Source of the DNA: Humibacillus xanthopallidus
Lineage (GTDB): Bacteria; Actinomycetota; Actinomycetes; Actinomycetales; Dermatophilaceae
Length of the DNA: 64,000 bases
Reading direction: 5' to 3'
Assembly: GCF_006716675.1 (NCBI RefSeq)
Contig: NZ_VFPM01000003.1
Coordinates: 124,001-188,000 of the forward strand
The position numbers were made by a program, and so were the translations under genes. Below are positions 9,284-18,100 of this stretch, piece by piece; position 1 is the stretch's first letter; the number at the start of each line of letters is the position of its first letter. The notes beneath the pieces are model-generated. The model made no database searches. It was not told where the DNA came from and saw only the letters and a program-made list of their open reading frames with translations.

Positions 9284-10381
9284 ATGAAGCACAGTGCGCA
9301 GACAGCGGCGAACCCCCCGACGAAGCGCGGGACATATGCGTCTAGCCGCGCCTTAGCCCTTGAAGACGGCAAGTACCGGAGCGCAGGTGCCATCCTGGTG
9401 GCGGACCGCAGGCTGACACCGACTCCGGTGTTCGACACGTACTGGCGGTTCGCTGCCGAACGGCACGCGGTCTACCAGGCCCGCATCCGCGGTGAGGACG
9501 GACCATGGACCCAGGACAAGGTCATTGCCGGGCACCGGTTCACGAACTGCTACCGGGCCGCTGATCGGGTCAGCCAGTACCTCATATCCAACGTCGCGTA
9601 CTTACCTGACACAGACGACCCGATCGAAGTCATGTTCCGCATCCTGTTGTTCAAGATGTTCAACAAGGTCGAGACTTGGCAGGCGCTCTGCGAGGCGCTG
9701 GACGAGACGCCCACACACAAGGGGTTCGACGTCGAGGTGTACAACCGCATTCTCGGCTCACGAATCGAGGCGGGCACCCGCCTGTACTCCGCCGCGTACA
9801 TAGTCCCGCCCCCACCATTCGGAGCTGTGCGCAAGCACACGAACCACCTCCGTCTGCTCGCGTACCTTCTTCACCAGCGCGTCCTCGAACACGTGCGGCA
9901 CGCACCAACGATGCGGGACGCGTACCGACTCCTGGCGGAACTGCCCGGTATCGGACCGTTCCTTGCATACCAATTCCTCATCGACCTCAACTACTCGGCC
10001 GCCCTGTCGTTCGATGAGATGGACTTCGTCGTCCCCGGCCCCGGGGCGCGCGACGGAATCCGCAAGTGCTTCGGTGACAGCGCTCGCGGCATCGAAGCAG
10101 ACATCATCGCCTACATGGCCGAGCACCAGGACGAGCACTTCACCCGGCTAGGCCTGACCTTCGGCGGTCTCTACGGGCGTCCACTGCAGCTCATCGACTG
10201 CCAGAACCTTTTCTGCGAGGTCGACAAGTATGCGCGGGTCGTCCATCCCGACCACGTCGGGCACTCCGGTAGGACCCGCATCAAGCAGAAGTTCACCGCC
10301 AACCCCTCAATGATGCGGCCGTGGTTCCCACCCAAGTGGGGTCTGAACGACAAGGTGGGTGAGCCCGCACTGGCCAGTTGA
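9284..10381 (+). CDS. Protein related to the helical domain of 5-hydroxymethyl-dU DNA kinases (aGPT-PPlase class)
   Basis: This 365-residue protein has the pattern FDTYWRFAAERHAVYQARIRG (residues 50-70), PWTQDKVI (74-81) and FTNCYRAADRVSQYLI (86-101), followed by a helix-hairpin-helix-like motif LPGIGPFLAYQ (220-230) and FDEMDFVVPGPG (243-254). I recognise this as the family first predicted as alpha-glutamyl/putrescinyl-thymine pyrophosphorylases and later tied to phage 5-hydroxymethyl-dU DNA kinases; the assignment is from memory of the motifs. No P-loop is present, so a kinase would need a partner or a non-classical site. ATG 9284 has AGGAG 9 bases upstream. The gene converges on the thymidylate-synthase-like operon with a 23-base gap. 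Confidence 0.75.
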   Translation: MKHSAQTAANPPTKRGTYASSRALALEDGKYRSAGAILVADRRLTPTPVFDTYWRFAAERHAVYQARIRGEDGPWTQDKVIAGHRFTNCYRAADRVSQYLISNVAYLPDTDDPIEVMFRILLFKMFNKVETWQALCEALDETPTHKGFDVEVYNRILGSRIEAGTRLYSAAYIVPPPPFGAVRKHTNHLRLLAYLLHQRVLEHVRHAPTMRDAYRLLAELPGIGPFLAYQFLIDLNYSAALSFDEMDFVVPGPGARDGIRKCFGDSARGIEADIIAYMAEHQDEHFTRLGLTFGGLYGRPLQLIDCQNLFCEVDKYARVVHPDHVGHSGRTRIKQKFTANPSMMRPWFPPKWGLNDKVGEPALAS

Positions 10382-10404
10382 CAGGCCTCCGCCCGCCGCC
10401 GGGC

Positions 10405-11196
10405 TCAGACGTCCAGGACGAACCCGTCAATCAGCGGGCCGATGTGCTTGGCGGTCAGGTCCACGTGGGCTCGGCCGGTCACGACGGTGAGCTGGCCCGG
10501 CAGCACACCCACTTCGTCGGCGACGAAAGTCATCATTTGGGACAGACCGAGATAGTTGCCGTACCCTTTGGCGAACAGGTACTCGTACCGGTATTGGGCC
10601 AGAAGGTGCACCTGGTCGTCGATGAGCTGAAAGCTCAGCCCCGTCAGGCACGGGAAGCCGCGGTACCGGTGGTCGGTCCCGGGGACCTGTGTGGCCAGAT
10701 ACGCAACCGCGTCGCCGGGCTCGTGCAACGTCGTCTCGTACGCCGCACCCATCACGCCCTTTCTGACCCCGGCGGCACCTGCGGCACGTTGCACCTTCAT
10801 CCGTGCCACCACCTCTGCGAACTGGTCCACCGAACCGCGGGATGCTGGGTACTGGACCAGGCGACCGAAGTAAGTGCCGGATACGTTGTCCCGGTCGAGC
10901 TGGCGCAGCCGCGGGTATATGGCCCGGTACCGCCGCCCGAGATGGTAGGCGTCGGTCGACGTTTCTGCGAGCGCCTGCGGGAACACCGTGTTGGCCACCT
11001 CGACCACCGGCTGCATGTGGTGACGGGCCAGGAGCCGATCGAGTCCGGCACGCAGGTCCGGGTCCTCGCTGGTCGGGTCAGTCATCACCGTCACCGTGTG
11101 GAACGCCTTGCGCTTCGGGCAGCCGAGCAGGCTGCGCACTGTCTTGGCCCATCCCTCGCTCAGGCTCGAACTGGTCGTGGTTACCTGCGTGCTCAT
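10405..11196 (-). CDS. Divergent thymidylate synthase / dUMP (hydroxy)methylase homologue
   Basis: The C-terminal half of this 263-residue protein aligns by eye with the thymidylate synthase core. FPCLTGLSFQL places the nucleophile at Cys183. QYRYEYLF places the phosphate-binding Arg at 203. GYGNYLGL puts Asn214 at the position that reads uracil (Asp in dCMP hydroxymethylases). TGRAHVDL keeps His244 but has Asp in place of the usual Tyr. Thus a uracil nucleotide substrate and C5 alkylation (methyl or hydroxymethyl) are plausible; the product is not known. The N-terminal 70 residues are unusual. It is the last gene of a four-gene operon, overlapping the peptidase gene by 4 bases, with AGGAG before ATG 11196. 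Confidence 0.75.
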   Translation of the reverse strand: MSTQVTTTSSSLSEGWAKTVRSLLGCPKRKAFHTVTVMTDPTSEDPDLRAGLDRLLARHHMQPVVEVANTVFPQALAETSTDAYHLGRRYRAIYPRLRQLDRDNVSGTYFGRLVQYPASRGSVDQFAEVVARMKVQRAAGAAGVRKGVMGAAYETTLHEPGDAVAYLATQVPGTDHRYRGFPCLTGLSFQLIDDQVHLLAQYRYEYLFAKGYGNYLGLSQMMTFVADEVGVLPGQLTVVTGRAHVDLTAKHIGPLIDGFVLDV

Positions 11197-12266
11197 CCGA
11201 GACTCCTACCCTGCTCCAGTCCGCGAGGTCGCGACGCCACCCGCACCTGCACCGTTCCACCGCTGGCCATAGTGAGCGTCACCAGCTTCAACTCCGGGTC
11301 AGCCTCGACCTCGATCTCGCACTCCCGCGCGCTACCGGAATCCGGTGAGCTGGCCAAGACGTCGAACGCCACCGACGTCCCCTCACCGGAGCCTACGACG
11401 GGCACCAGCCACTGCGGCCACCCCTGCGACGCACCCACGCCAGACGCGGGAGCAGGTGCCGGGCGAGCGTCGAACAACACCCGGTCCCCTTGTTTGACCA
11501 CCAACGTCACTTGGTCGTACGTCGGCGCGACGACAAACACGTCGGCGCGGCCGCTCGCCTGCGCCGGAAAGCCGGCGACGGCACGGGCCTTCAGCCGCCC
11601 GGGCTGGACAGCCGCCCACGCTCGGGCGGTCTGCGACGAAACCTGTCGCACCGTCTGCAGCTGTCGCACAAGTGTCCGGTACGGCACACCCATCAGCAGC
11701 GACAGCTGGTACGCCTGCTCCGGGGTGCTCAACGGCGGCCCACCGGTCACCAGCCGGACCGCGGCCTGCACGGCCGGGGCCGGCATGAGGAACCATGCGG
11801 CGAATGACTCGGCGAGTTTCTCCCGGTCGCTCCACCGGCGGGCCCGACCTCCACCAGACCCACCGGCGGTGTGCTCGTCATCCAGGCTCGTGGAGTGGCC
11901 GAACCAGTGGTGGCCGAGCTCGTGCGCCAGCGTCATCCGGCGGGCTGGGAACGGGATGCCGTTGTTGACGAGGACCCCGACTGGAACGCCCGGCTGCTTC
12001 AAGTACGCACCGAATAACGTCCCCATCGGCCGCCACATAAGGTGCGCAACCCCGGACGCCGCGAGCGCCCCGACCACGTCGACGAACGGCTCTCGCCGGT
12101 TCACGCGGAGGTCGGCGTGCGCCTGAGCCGCCGCAAGCATTGCGGCCGACTGCGCCTGCTGCCACGTCATCGACGTCGGGCGTGCCGCCCCTCGTGGCAG
12201 CACAACCCGCGGGCGAGGGTGTGCTGCCCCGCGACCGTCCTCCTCCTGACGACCCCGGTCGTTCAC
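11193..12266 (-). CDS. ImmA/IrrE-family metallopeptidase
   Basis: In this 357-residue protein the zinc motif HELGH lies at 115-119 and the third ligand is likely Glu153 in KLAESFAAWFLMP; both are typical of ImmA/IrrE peptidases that cleave or derepress partner XRE repressors. The C-terminal 150 residues are beta-rich and not recognised. They could be a sensor, by analogy with other ImmA-linked regulators (inference). It sits directly downstream of an XRE gene (2-base gap) and overlaps the thymidylate-synthase-like gene, suggesting that it switches the operon on under a stimulus. GTG 12266 is taken as the start; M33 (12170) is an alternative. Confidence 0.8.
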   Translation of the reverse strand: MNDRGRQEEDGRGAAHPRPRVVLPRGAARPTSMTWQQAQSAAMLAAAQAHADLRVNRREPFVDVVGALAASGVAHLMWRPMGTLFGAYLKQPGVPVGVLVNNGIPFPARRMTLAHELGHHWFGHSTSLDDEHTAGGSGGGRARRWSDREKLAESFAAWFLMPAPAVQAAVRLVTGGPPLSTPEQAYQLSLLMGVPYRTLVRQLQTVRQVSSQTARAWAAVQPGRLKARAVAGFPAQASGRADVFVVAPTYDQVTLVVKQGDRVLFDARPAPAPASGVGASQGWPQWLVPVVGSGEGTSVAFDVLASSPDSGSARECEIEVEADPELKLVTLTMASGGTVQVRVASRPRGLEQGRSLG

Positions 12267-12268
12267 GG

Positions 12269-12625
12269 CTACTCGACCCCCGGCCGGCCGTTGAACTTCA
12301 GGAACTGCGCGTACCGGAGCAACTCGGTCATGTCCTGGTCGGTCAGGTCACCTACCGCCCGGGCCAGGGCGCTTATCGCGTCAAGGGACTCCTCGTCACC
12401 GCCGGGCTGCTCGCCCAGCAGCGCCGAGACCGGGTACTTATATAGCTTGGAGAACTTGCGCAGCTCGAGGCTGTCCACCTTTCGGCGACCGTGCTCGATC
12501 TCGGATATGGCCGAGCGGGAGATACCGGTGACCTGCGCGACATGCTGCTGGGACAGACCCAGGTACTCCCGGACGCCCTTGAGCCGGGCGCCCAGCCGTT
12601 TCCACTCCTGCGCCTCGGTGCTCAC
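12269..12625 (-). CDS. XRE-family repressor
   Basis: This 118-residue protein has a helix-turn-helix at about residues 12-68 (LGLSQQHVAQVTGISRSAISEIEHGRRKV) and a short helical tail (LTDQDMTELLRYAQFLKF). It is paired with the downstream ImmA/IrrE peptidase, the classical repressor/antirepressor arrangement. It probably binds the concentric palindrome at 12964-13000 and controls both the carrier-protein operon and the divergent MazG gene. GTG 12625 overlaps the carrier-protein stop by four bases. Confidence 0.88.
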   Translation of the reverse strand: MSTEAQEWKRLGARLKGVREYLGLSQQHVAQVTGISRSAISEIEHGRRKVDSLELRKFSKLYKYPVSALLGEQPGGDEESLDAISALARAVGDLTDQDMTELLRYAQFLKFNGRPGVE

Positions 12626-12915
12626 GCCGGCGCTCCGCCGGCAGCAGGTGACTGAGGTGCCGCGGGCGCTGCCGCGTCCGCAATCGCCTGTGCGAACGCT
12701 CGCACTGACCGCATCGCCTCCCCGTTGGCCGGGCTGGCCTCCAAGCGCACCCCCATGATCTCCTCGACCCGGACGAGCACTTCCACCGCGAGCAGCGAGT
12801 CGACCGGCATGTCAGCCCCACCCGCCAACAGCTCTTGCCGCAGATCTGCCGGGGGGCAGCCACGCTCCTGCGCGAGTAGCTCGATGATGATGTTCTCGAT
12901 GTCCTCAACGTCCAC
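12622..12915 (-). CDS. Acyl carrier protein-like protein
   Basis: This 97-residue acidic protein has the phosphopantetheine attachment motif VDSLLAVEVLVRVEE, with the modified Ser at position 40, and a flexible Ala/Pro tail. It should carry an acyl or aminoacyl group as a thioester. No fatty-acid, polyketide or nonribosomal peptide enzyme is nearby. Its place as first gene of an operon with XRE, ImmA/IrrE and a thymidylate-synthase-like enzyme suggests a carrier for a group transferred to a nucleotide or base, but no ligase or transferase is visible in the cassette. GTG 12915 has a strong AGGAGGG site. Confidence 0.85.
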   Translation of the reverse strand: MDVEDIENIIIELLAQERGCPPADLRQELLAGGADMPVDSLLAVEVLVRVEEIMGVRLEASPANGEAMRSVRAFAQAIADAAAPAAPQSPAAGGAPA

Positions 12916-12963
12916 GCGAGCCCTCCTAGGATGACCAGTTCTGTGTTGGAATTGCCGACTGCC

Positions 12964-13000
12964 TTGTCGGATGGTACAACAGTGTTGGGTTATCCGACAA
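12964..13000. promoter_or_regulatory. Concentric palindromic operator between the carrier-protein operon and the MazG gene
   Basis: The arms TTGTCGGAT (12964-12972) and ATCCGACAA (12992-13000) are perfect inverted repeats around position 12982. A second inverted repeat CAACA/TGTTG (12977-12987) shares the same centre. Another TGTCGGA half-site follows at 13003. The site lies in the 111-base divergent region, so a repressor here could control both directions. The XRE protein encoded alongside is the natural candidate. Confidence 0.7.
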
Positions 13001-13026
13001 CGTGTCGGAATGCCAAGGGAGGGACG

Positions 13027-13914
13027 ATGGACCTGCGGGATTTCCAGCAGAAGGCACTTGGGACCGACCAGCGTGACCGTGCTGACGGCGAAGATGCACT
13101 AGTCGTGCATCTGCTCGGCTTGGCCGGGGAGGCCGGGTCGGTGGCCAGCGAGTACAAGAAGCACCTCCGCGACGGCGAGGCCCACGCGTTCTGGAAGGCA
13201 CGGATGCGCTTGGAGCTCGGCGACGTCCTCTGGTACGTCGCCGCGGTGGCCAACGACCTCGGCCTGGACCTGAACGAGATCGCCACCGCGAACTTGGAGA
13301 AGACCAAAGCCCGCTGGCAGCTCACAACGTGTGACCAACTCGACGCGAACTACCCGCCCGGTGAGCGGCTGCCGCGCCGCGGCGTCGTCGACCTCGTCGT
13401 CGGCCAGCGCGACGACGGCAGCGACGTTGTGCGGATGATGGTGGACGGCGTCCAGATCGGCAGTGATCTGACCGATGCCTCCGCCGTGGACGATGGCTAT
13501 CGGTACCACGATGTCTTCCATCTCGCGTTCGCCACCCTGCTCGGATGGTCGCCCGTCACCCGAGCCCTGATGGGTCGTAAGCGGCGCAGCAACCCAGTCG
13601 TAGACGAGCAGGAGGACGGAGGCCGCGCCGTGGCGATCGAGGAGGGACTGTCCGCCGCGGTGTTCGCGTACGCGGCGCAGCACGACTACCTCGAGGGAGT
13701 CGAGCGGCTGGACCAGTCGCTGCTACTGCAGGTCGAGCAGCTCACCGGGCAGATGGAGGTCGGGGTGCGCACCCCGGCGCAGTGGGAGCACGCCATCCTC
13801 ACTGCATTTACCGTCTGGCGTCGGGTGCGAGCGGCCGGACGCGGACGCATCGTGTTCGACGCCGACGCGGGCACGTTCAAATTTGAGCCGACGCCGGCCG
13901 ACGGCGGACTGTAA
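13027..13914 (+). CDS. MazG-type nucleoside triphosphate pyrophosphohydrolase with C-terminal helical domain
   Basis: In this 295-residue protein the N-terminal MazG-like domain (about 20-95) has GLAGEAGSVASEYKKHL and LELGDVLWYVAAVA, giving metal-binding candidates Glu35, Glu63 and Asp66. The second acid of the usual ExxE pair is Ser38 here, with Glu42 nearby, so activity is not guaranteed. The C-terminal part (about 150-260) contains GYRYHDVFHLAFATLLGWSPV and AIEEGLSAAVFAYA, as in the long MazG variants of actinobacteria. The family hydrolyses NTPs or dNTPs to monophosphates. In this cassette it could remove a normal dNTP or supply the monophosphate used by the thymidylate-synthase homologue (inference). 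ATG 13027 has AAGGGAGG upstream. Confidence 0.8.
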   Translation: MDLRDFQQKALGTDQRDRADGEDALVVHLLGLAGEAGSVASEYKKHLRDGEAHAFWKARMRLELGDVLWYVAAVANDLGLDLNEIATANLEKTKARWQLTTCDQLDANYPPGERLPRRGVVDLVVGQRDDGSDVVRMMVDGVQIGSDLTDASAVDDGYRYHDVFHLAFATLLGWSPVTRALMGRKRRSNPVVDEQEDGGRAVAIEEGLSAAVFAYAAQHDYLEGVERLDQSLLLQVEQLTGQMEVGVRTPAQWEHAILTAFTVWRRVRAAGRGRIVFDADAGTFKFEPTPADGGL

Positions 13915-14286
13915 TGATCACTTCTGGGTGCACGACGTCGCCGAAGGGCGGCCCTCGAGGTCGACCGCATCTCGTAGCCGGGTGCACCACGACACGCCTG
14001 ACTAGGTTCCTCACGGAGACGGTGACGGTGACCAGCTAGACCGCTACTAGCGGCGAGACACACGGCGCACGGGGTCATGAGGAAGAACGAGACCGTATCC
14101 CTGATCCTCTGCCAGCCCACCTGGGCTGACAGAACGGGCAGACCCGCCGACACGCGGACCTGCCCCAGCACCGAGGTCATACGACGACGGCAACCATGAC
14201 TAGTGGTCCGGCGAGCGTAGTGGCGTACACGGCCCAGGAACAGCCTCGGCCCTTCAACCTCGGGATCCATGTTCCAGGAGGGAACA
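13915..14286. other. Gap without recognised gene
   Basis: No convincing coding frame was found. A small hairpin CAGCCCA/TGGGCTG lies at 14113-14128. The only long frame is antisense, continuing from inside the MazG gene, and has the composition of a shadow. Upstream signals of the small gene at 14287 are expected here. Confidence 0.5.
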
Positions 14287-14496
14287 ATGGCACGCTCAGT
14301 GAATCGCAGTGCCGGCTCGGGCCGGTTCGTCAGCAAGGCCGCCGCAGCCCGGTGGCCATCGAAGACCACGACCGAGCAGGTCGGGTCCGGATCCGCGAAC
14401 AACCGCTCAGTTTACCGATCCGCCTCGACCGGCCGATTCGTAACTCCGGGGACTGCGAAGCGGAACCCCGGCGGGACCATCGAGCAGCAGGTGTAG
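14287..14496 (+). CDS. Small basic protein with duplicated GRFV motif
   Basis: This 69-residue basic protein is built of two related halves: SVNRSAGSGRFVSKAAAARWP and SVYRSASTGRFVTPGTAKRNP, each with RSA-x-x-GRFV followed by an Ala/Lys/Arg segment. I have seen similar short proteins widely in actinobacteria, without a known function. AGGAGG before ATG 14287 and a strong hairpin just after the stop support a real, monocistronic gene. Confidence 0.75.
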   Translation: MARSVNRSAGSGRFVSKAAAARWPSKTTTEQVGSGSANNRSVYRSASTGRFVTPGTAKRNPGGTIEQQV

Positions 14497-14499
14497 ACA

Positions 14500-14532
14500 G
14501 GCTGGGGTGGAGGCGCCACCTCCACCCCAGCC
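14500..14532 (+). terminator. Perfect 14-bp hairpin after the small GRFV gene
   Basis: GGCTGGGGTGGAGG (14500-14513) and its exact complement (14519-14532) flank a five-base loop, four bases after the stop codon. No T-run follows, as is common for actinobacterial terminators. Confidence 0.7.
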
Positions 14533-15196
14533 TCACAGCACCCTTCTCCGCGAGCTGGCCAAGTTCTAGGCGTCACGCCACGAGATCGCCTTGGTCGATC
14601 CCAATGACCACGTCGGCGGTCCCGTGGGGGCTGCCCAACTGACCACCTCACGCACGCTGGAGCCGGACAGCCAAGGCTGCCTCCCCACTGGCCATAGTTT
14701 GGTGAAGCTCGCGACTAGCGTCCCCTGCGCACGAGGGCGCACCCTGTCGCGCGACGTCTTGCCCCATCGACGCGCCCAGTGACCCTCGAGTGGGTGCGGC
14801 ATATTGCCCGCTCTGGGCGCCCCTATCGCCCAGAGTGATGCGGGTCTGCTCAGTCAGCCCAGCTGACTAATAGATGCTGCAGCACTCCGGCGATCTGCCC
14901 TGCGGACCGATGATTTCAGCCCGGCGGCGGGCCTCTCCACGTTGTCGTTCCTCTGCGTCTGCACCGAGCCGCAGTTACTCCTGCCCGCTCGATAGCCTTG
15001 AAGGGAGAACTCGTTCTCCGCACTCCCGAGCAGAGGCATGTGAATCGTTCAGGTCGAGCGGCAAGCTCAGCACGTGGCGACCTCGTCCCTTAGGGTGATG
15101 CTCCCCGCCACCACGACGCCTACTCCATCACCGGCGCCAGACCCGGCGCCGGGATCACCACGGAAGTAGGCCAAGCCAAGAAGTAGGACACCCTCA
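14533..15196. other. Hairpin-rich gap upstream of the STAND gene
   Basis: No convincing coding frame was found. Three more inverted repeats are visible: CTCTGGGCG/CGCCCAGAG (14811-14835), AGTCAGC/GCTGACT (14852-14868) and CCGGCGCC/GGCGCCGG (15131-15152). The last ends 44 bases before the STAND start and could be a terminator or leader structure. A structured RNA is possible but not shown. Confidence 0.5.
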
Positions 15197-18100
15197 ATGG
15201 CGCAGAGGAAGACAAGCGAGCACGGTAACCCGGATGAGCGTCCATCGGCGCTCGAATGGCTGATGTCCCATAAGCAGCCGAAACTGCTTCCCACCCCCTG
15301 GCTCACTGACGCAGAGCTCGAGGACTTCACCGAAGCGGTCTTAGTAGCCCAGCGTCTGCTCGGTATAGGCGTCCGCCACGTCGCCCACGTCGAACGGTGG
15401 GGGGTGCCCGGCGACAAGCAGGACGGCATTGACTTCTTCGGCAGGTTCAACGACGACGTCCCCGCCGCCTGGCAGGTCAAACAGCTCGAGAAGCTCACGG
15501 TTGCCGACGTCCGCGACGCGGTCGACGCGGTCACGTTCAAGAACGCCGACGAGCTGTACCTGGTCTACGGAGGGATCGCGAAGCAGCAAGCCAGAGAGGA
15601 GATGCTCAGGCACGACGGATGGACGCTGCTGGACCGCCGGAACCTGACCGAGATGGTCCGGCTGCTCCCTGCGCACGTCCAGCGTGAACTCATCGAGCGG
15701 TTCTGGGGTGTCGACGTACGCCGAATGTTCGTCAACTCACCCGGTGACGCGTTCGTGTCCCTCGATGTGTTCAGGTCTAGCCGGCGCAACCCGGACTCGC
15801 TGATGAACGACCTCGGACCGTTGGCTGGGCGCGAATCCGAGCTGAAGGGCCTGGCTGATGCGTTGGACCGGAACTCGGAGACGTTCCGGCAGGTCGTCGT
15901 GGTCAGCGCTCCCGGCGGCCGCGGCAAGTCCCGTCTGATCGCCGAGGCACTCGCCGGCCAGCGGGAGCACGACCCCACGGTTCCCATCGCCTGCCTGTCT
16001 GCCCATCACACTTTCGACGCGGCGGCGATGGCCGAGCTGCGGGCTGCGCCGTCCATCGTGTTCATCGACGACGCACACAATGACCCGGCCGCACTCGCGC
16101 CTTTGCTGGCCGCCGCGCGCAGCGAACCCGACATCCAAGTCATCCTCGCTACCCGGCCCAGCGCGCTCCGAGCCGTCGCGGAACGCGTTTCCCTCGCGCC
16201 GTTCGGACCGGACGAGCGCACCACCATCGAAGTCGGAGAGCTCAAGCTGGCTGACGCGCGACGACTCGTGAGAGGCCTCGTCGAAGACCTCGACCTGAGT
16301 TTCGAACTACGAAACTACCTCGCCGACCAGGCCACGCACAGCCCCCACGTGACCGTCATCCTGACAAATCTCATCCGCACCCACCAGCTGAACGGCGCCA
16401 TCGCCGTTAACTCGAACCTCCGGGAACTGGTCCTCGCCCGCTACCAAGAACTTCTGGTGCCCGGCGTCGTTGAAGGTTTTGACGCCAGCACCACCCGCCG
16501 AGTCATCGCGACCTACGCATGCTTGCAACCAGTCCACGAGAGCGAGGCTCTCCAGGCGCGCATCGCCGCGTTCTGCGCCCTGACGGTCATCGAGCTCGCT
16601 CAACTCGTTCGCGTGCTCACGGATCGCGGCATCTTGGTCAACCACAGCGACCATGTGCGCGTTGTCCCCGAAGTACTCGCCGACCGGATCGTCGAGATGG
16701 TTGCCGCGTTCGAGAAGTACGACAGCGGCTTTGTCGGCGAACTATGGAACGAGTTCGGTGCCGACCACCATCACCGCCTCGCGCTGTCCCTAGGTGAACT
16801 TGACTGGCGTCTGACCCACAATCACGGCCCGAACGTGATGGCGCGCGTTTGGGATGCCATCCGCGATCGCCTGAAGAGCCCTTACTGCTCGCGGCTGTGC
16901 AGCGAGCTCGACCAGCTCGAGCAGCTCGCGGCTACCCAGCCGACGGCGCTCATCGAGGTGCTCGACGAGCTGCGGCACCGCCTCGACAAGGAGGATGCCG
17001 CGGGCGTACCCGTGCCAGAGGATCCTGAAGACCCGGCCTACCGGTTTTCTTGGTCGCGGTTAAGGCCACGGGACCGCGACGACGTCCGCGCCAGAATGCC
17101 CCAGCTCTATGCACGAGCCGCCGCCCACGACCCAGAGGTTCTCGAGCGGGCGCTCGATGCACTGTGGGCCCTCCGCAAGAAGGACGCACGGCCAACCAAC
17201 TCCAACCCAGACCACGCCGACCGGATGGTCACTGACCGCCTCGCGAAGCTCGCCACATTGCCCGACCCCTCATTCCCTCGACGCATCGTCGCCCGCGTAG
17301 CGGTCTGGCTGGAAGAACCTGCCGATGGCGACGAGGTCACGACCCCGCTGTTCGCGCTCAAACCTCTGCTCGCGAAGGAGGATCTCGAGACAGTTCAATC
17401 GAGCATTCGTGCCCTCCAGTTCCGGCCCCACCTCATCTCTGCCACCGCGGTGCGGCCAGTCCGCGATCAGATTCGTGAACTGCTCCTCGCGCAAGCAGTG
17501 TCGACCAACCTCCACTTGGCCGGGGCGGCACTGGCTCTCCTCGGCGAAGCCCTGCACCAACCTCACGGCTACTTCGGACAATCCGTCGGCACTGACGCAA
17601 TCCTGAATTGGGAGGACGACGACCTTGCCACTATCGCCGTTCTCGAGCAGATCGCCGACCAGACTCCATCGGCGGTCGTACGACGCCAGGTCCGCGAAGT
17701 CGTCTCGTGGAGCGCCGAGCACGCGACATCTCTGCGGCTCCAGCACGCCGCGATGGCGCTCGGAGCACGCCTGGATGCGAACGACGACCTGGAAGACCAG
17801 ATGGCCGAACTCATCCTCAGCGGAGAGTGGGGTAGGCCGCCCAAGCGCATCCTGCACGTGCCGCCGATCGAAGATCTCGAAGCCGAGCGATACGCAGAAC
17901 AGGAGCGAACCAGGGACTTCACCGACGAGCAGCGACAAGCGGAACAGCATGCCGCCATCCGCGCCAAGATTGAGGCCCGAGACCAGCACGTCGCTGCCCG
18001 CAACGAGAACCTCACGCGGCGCCTCATCCAGTTCGGTGACGCCGACGCCGTTCTCGGACTCCTAGACCGGACCGCTCGCGAAGTCCAACAGATCCGCGCA

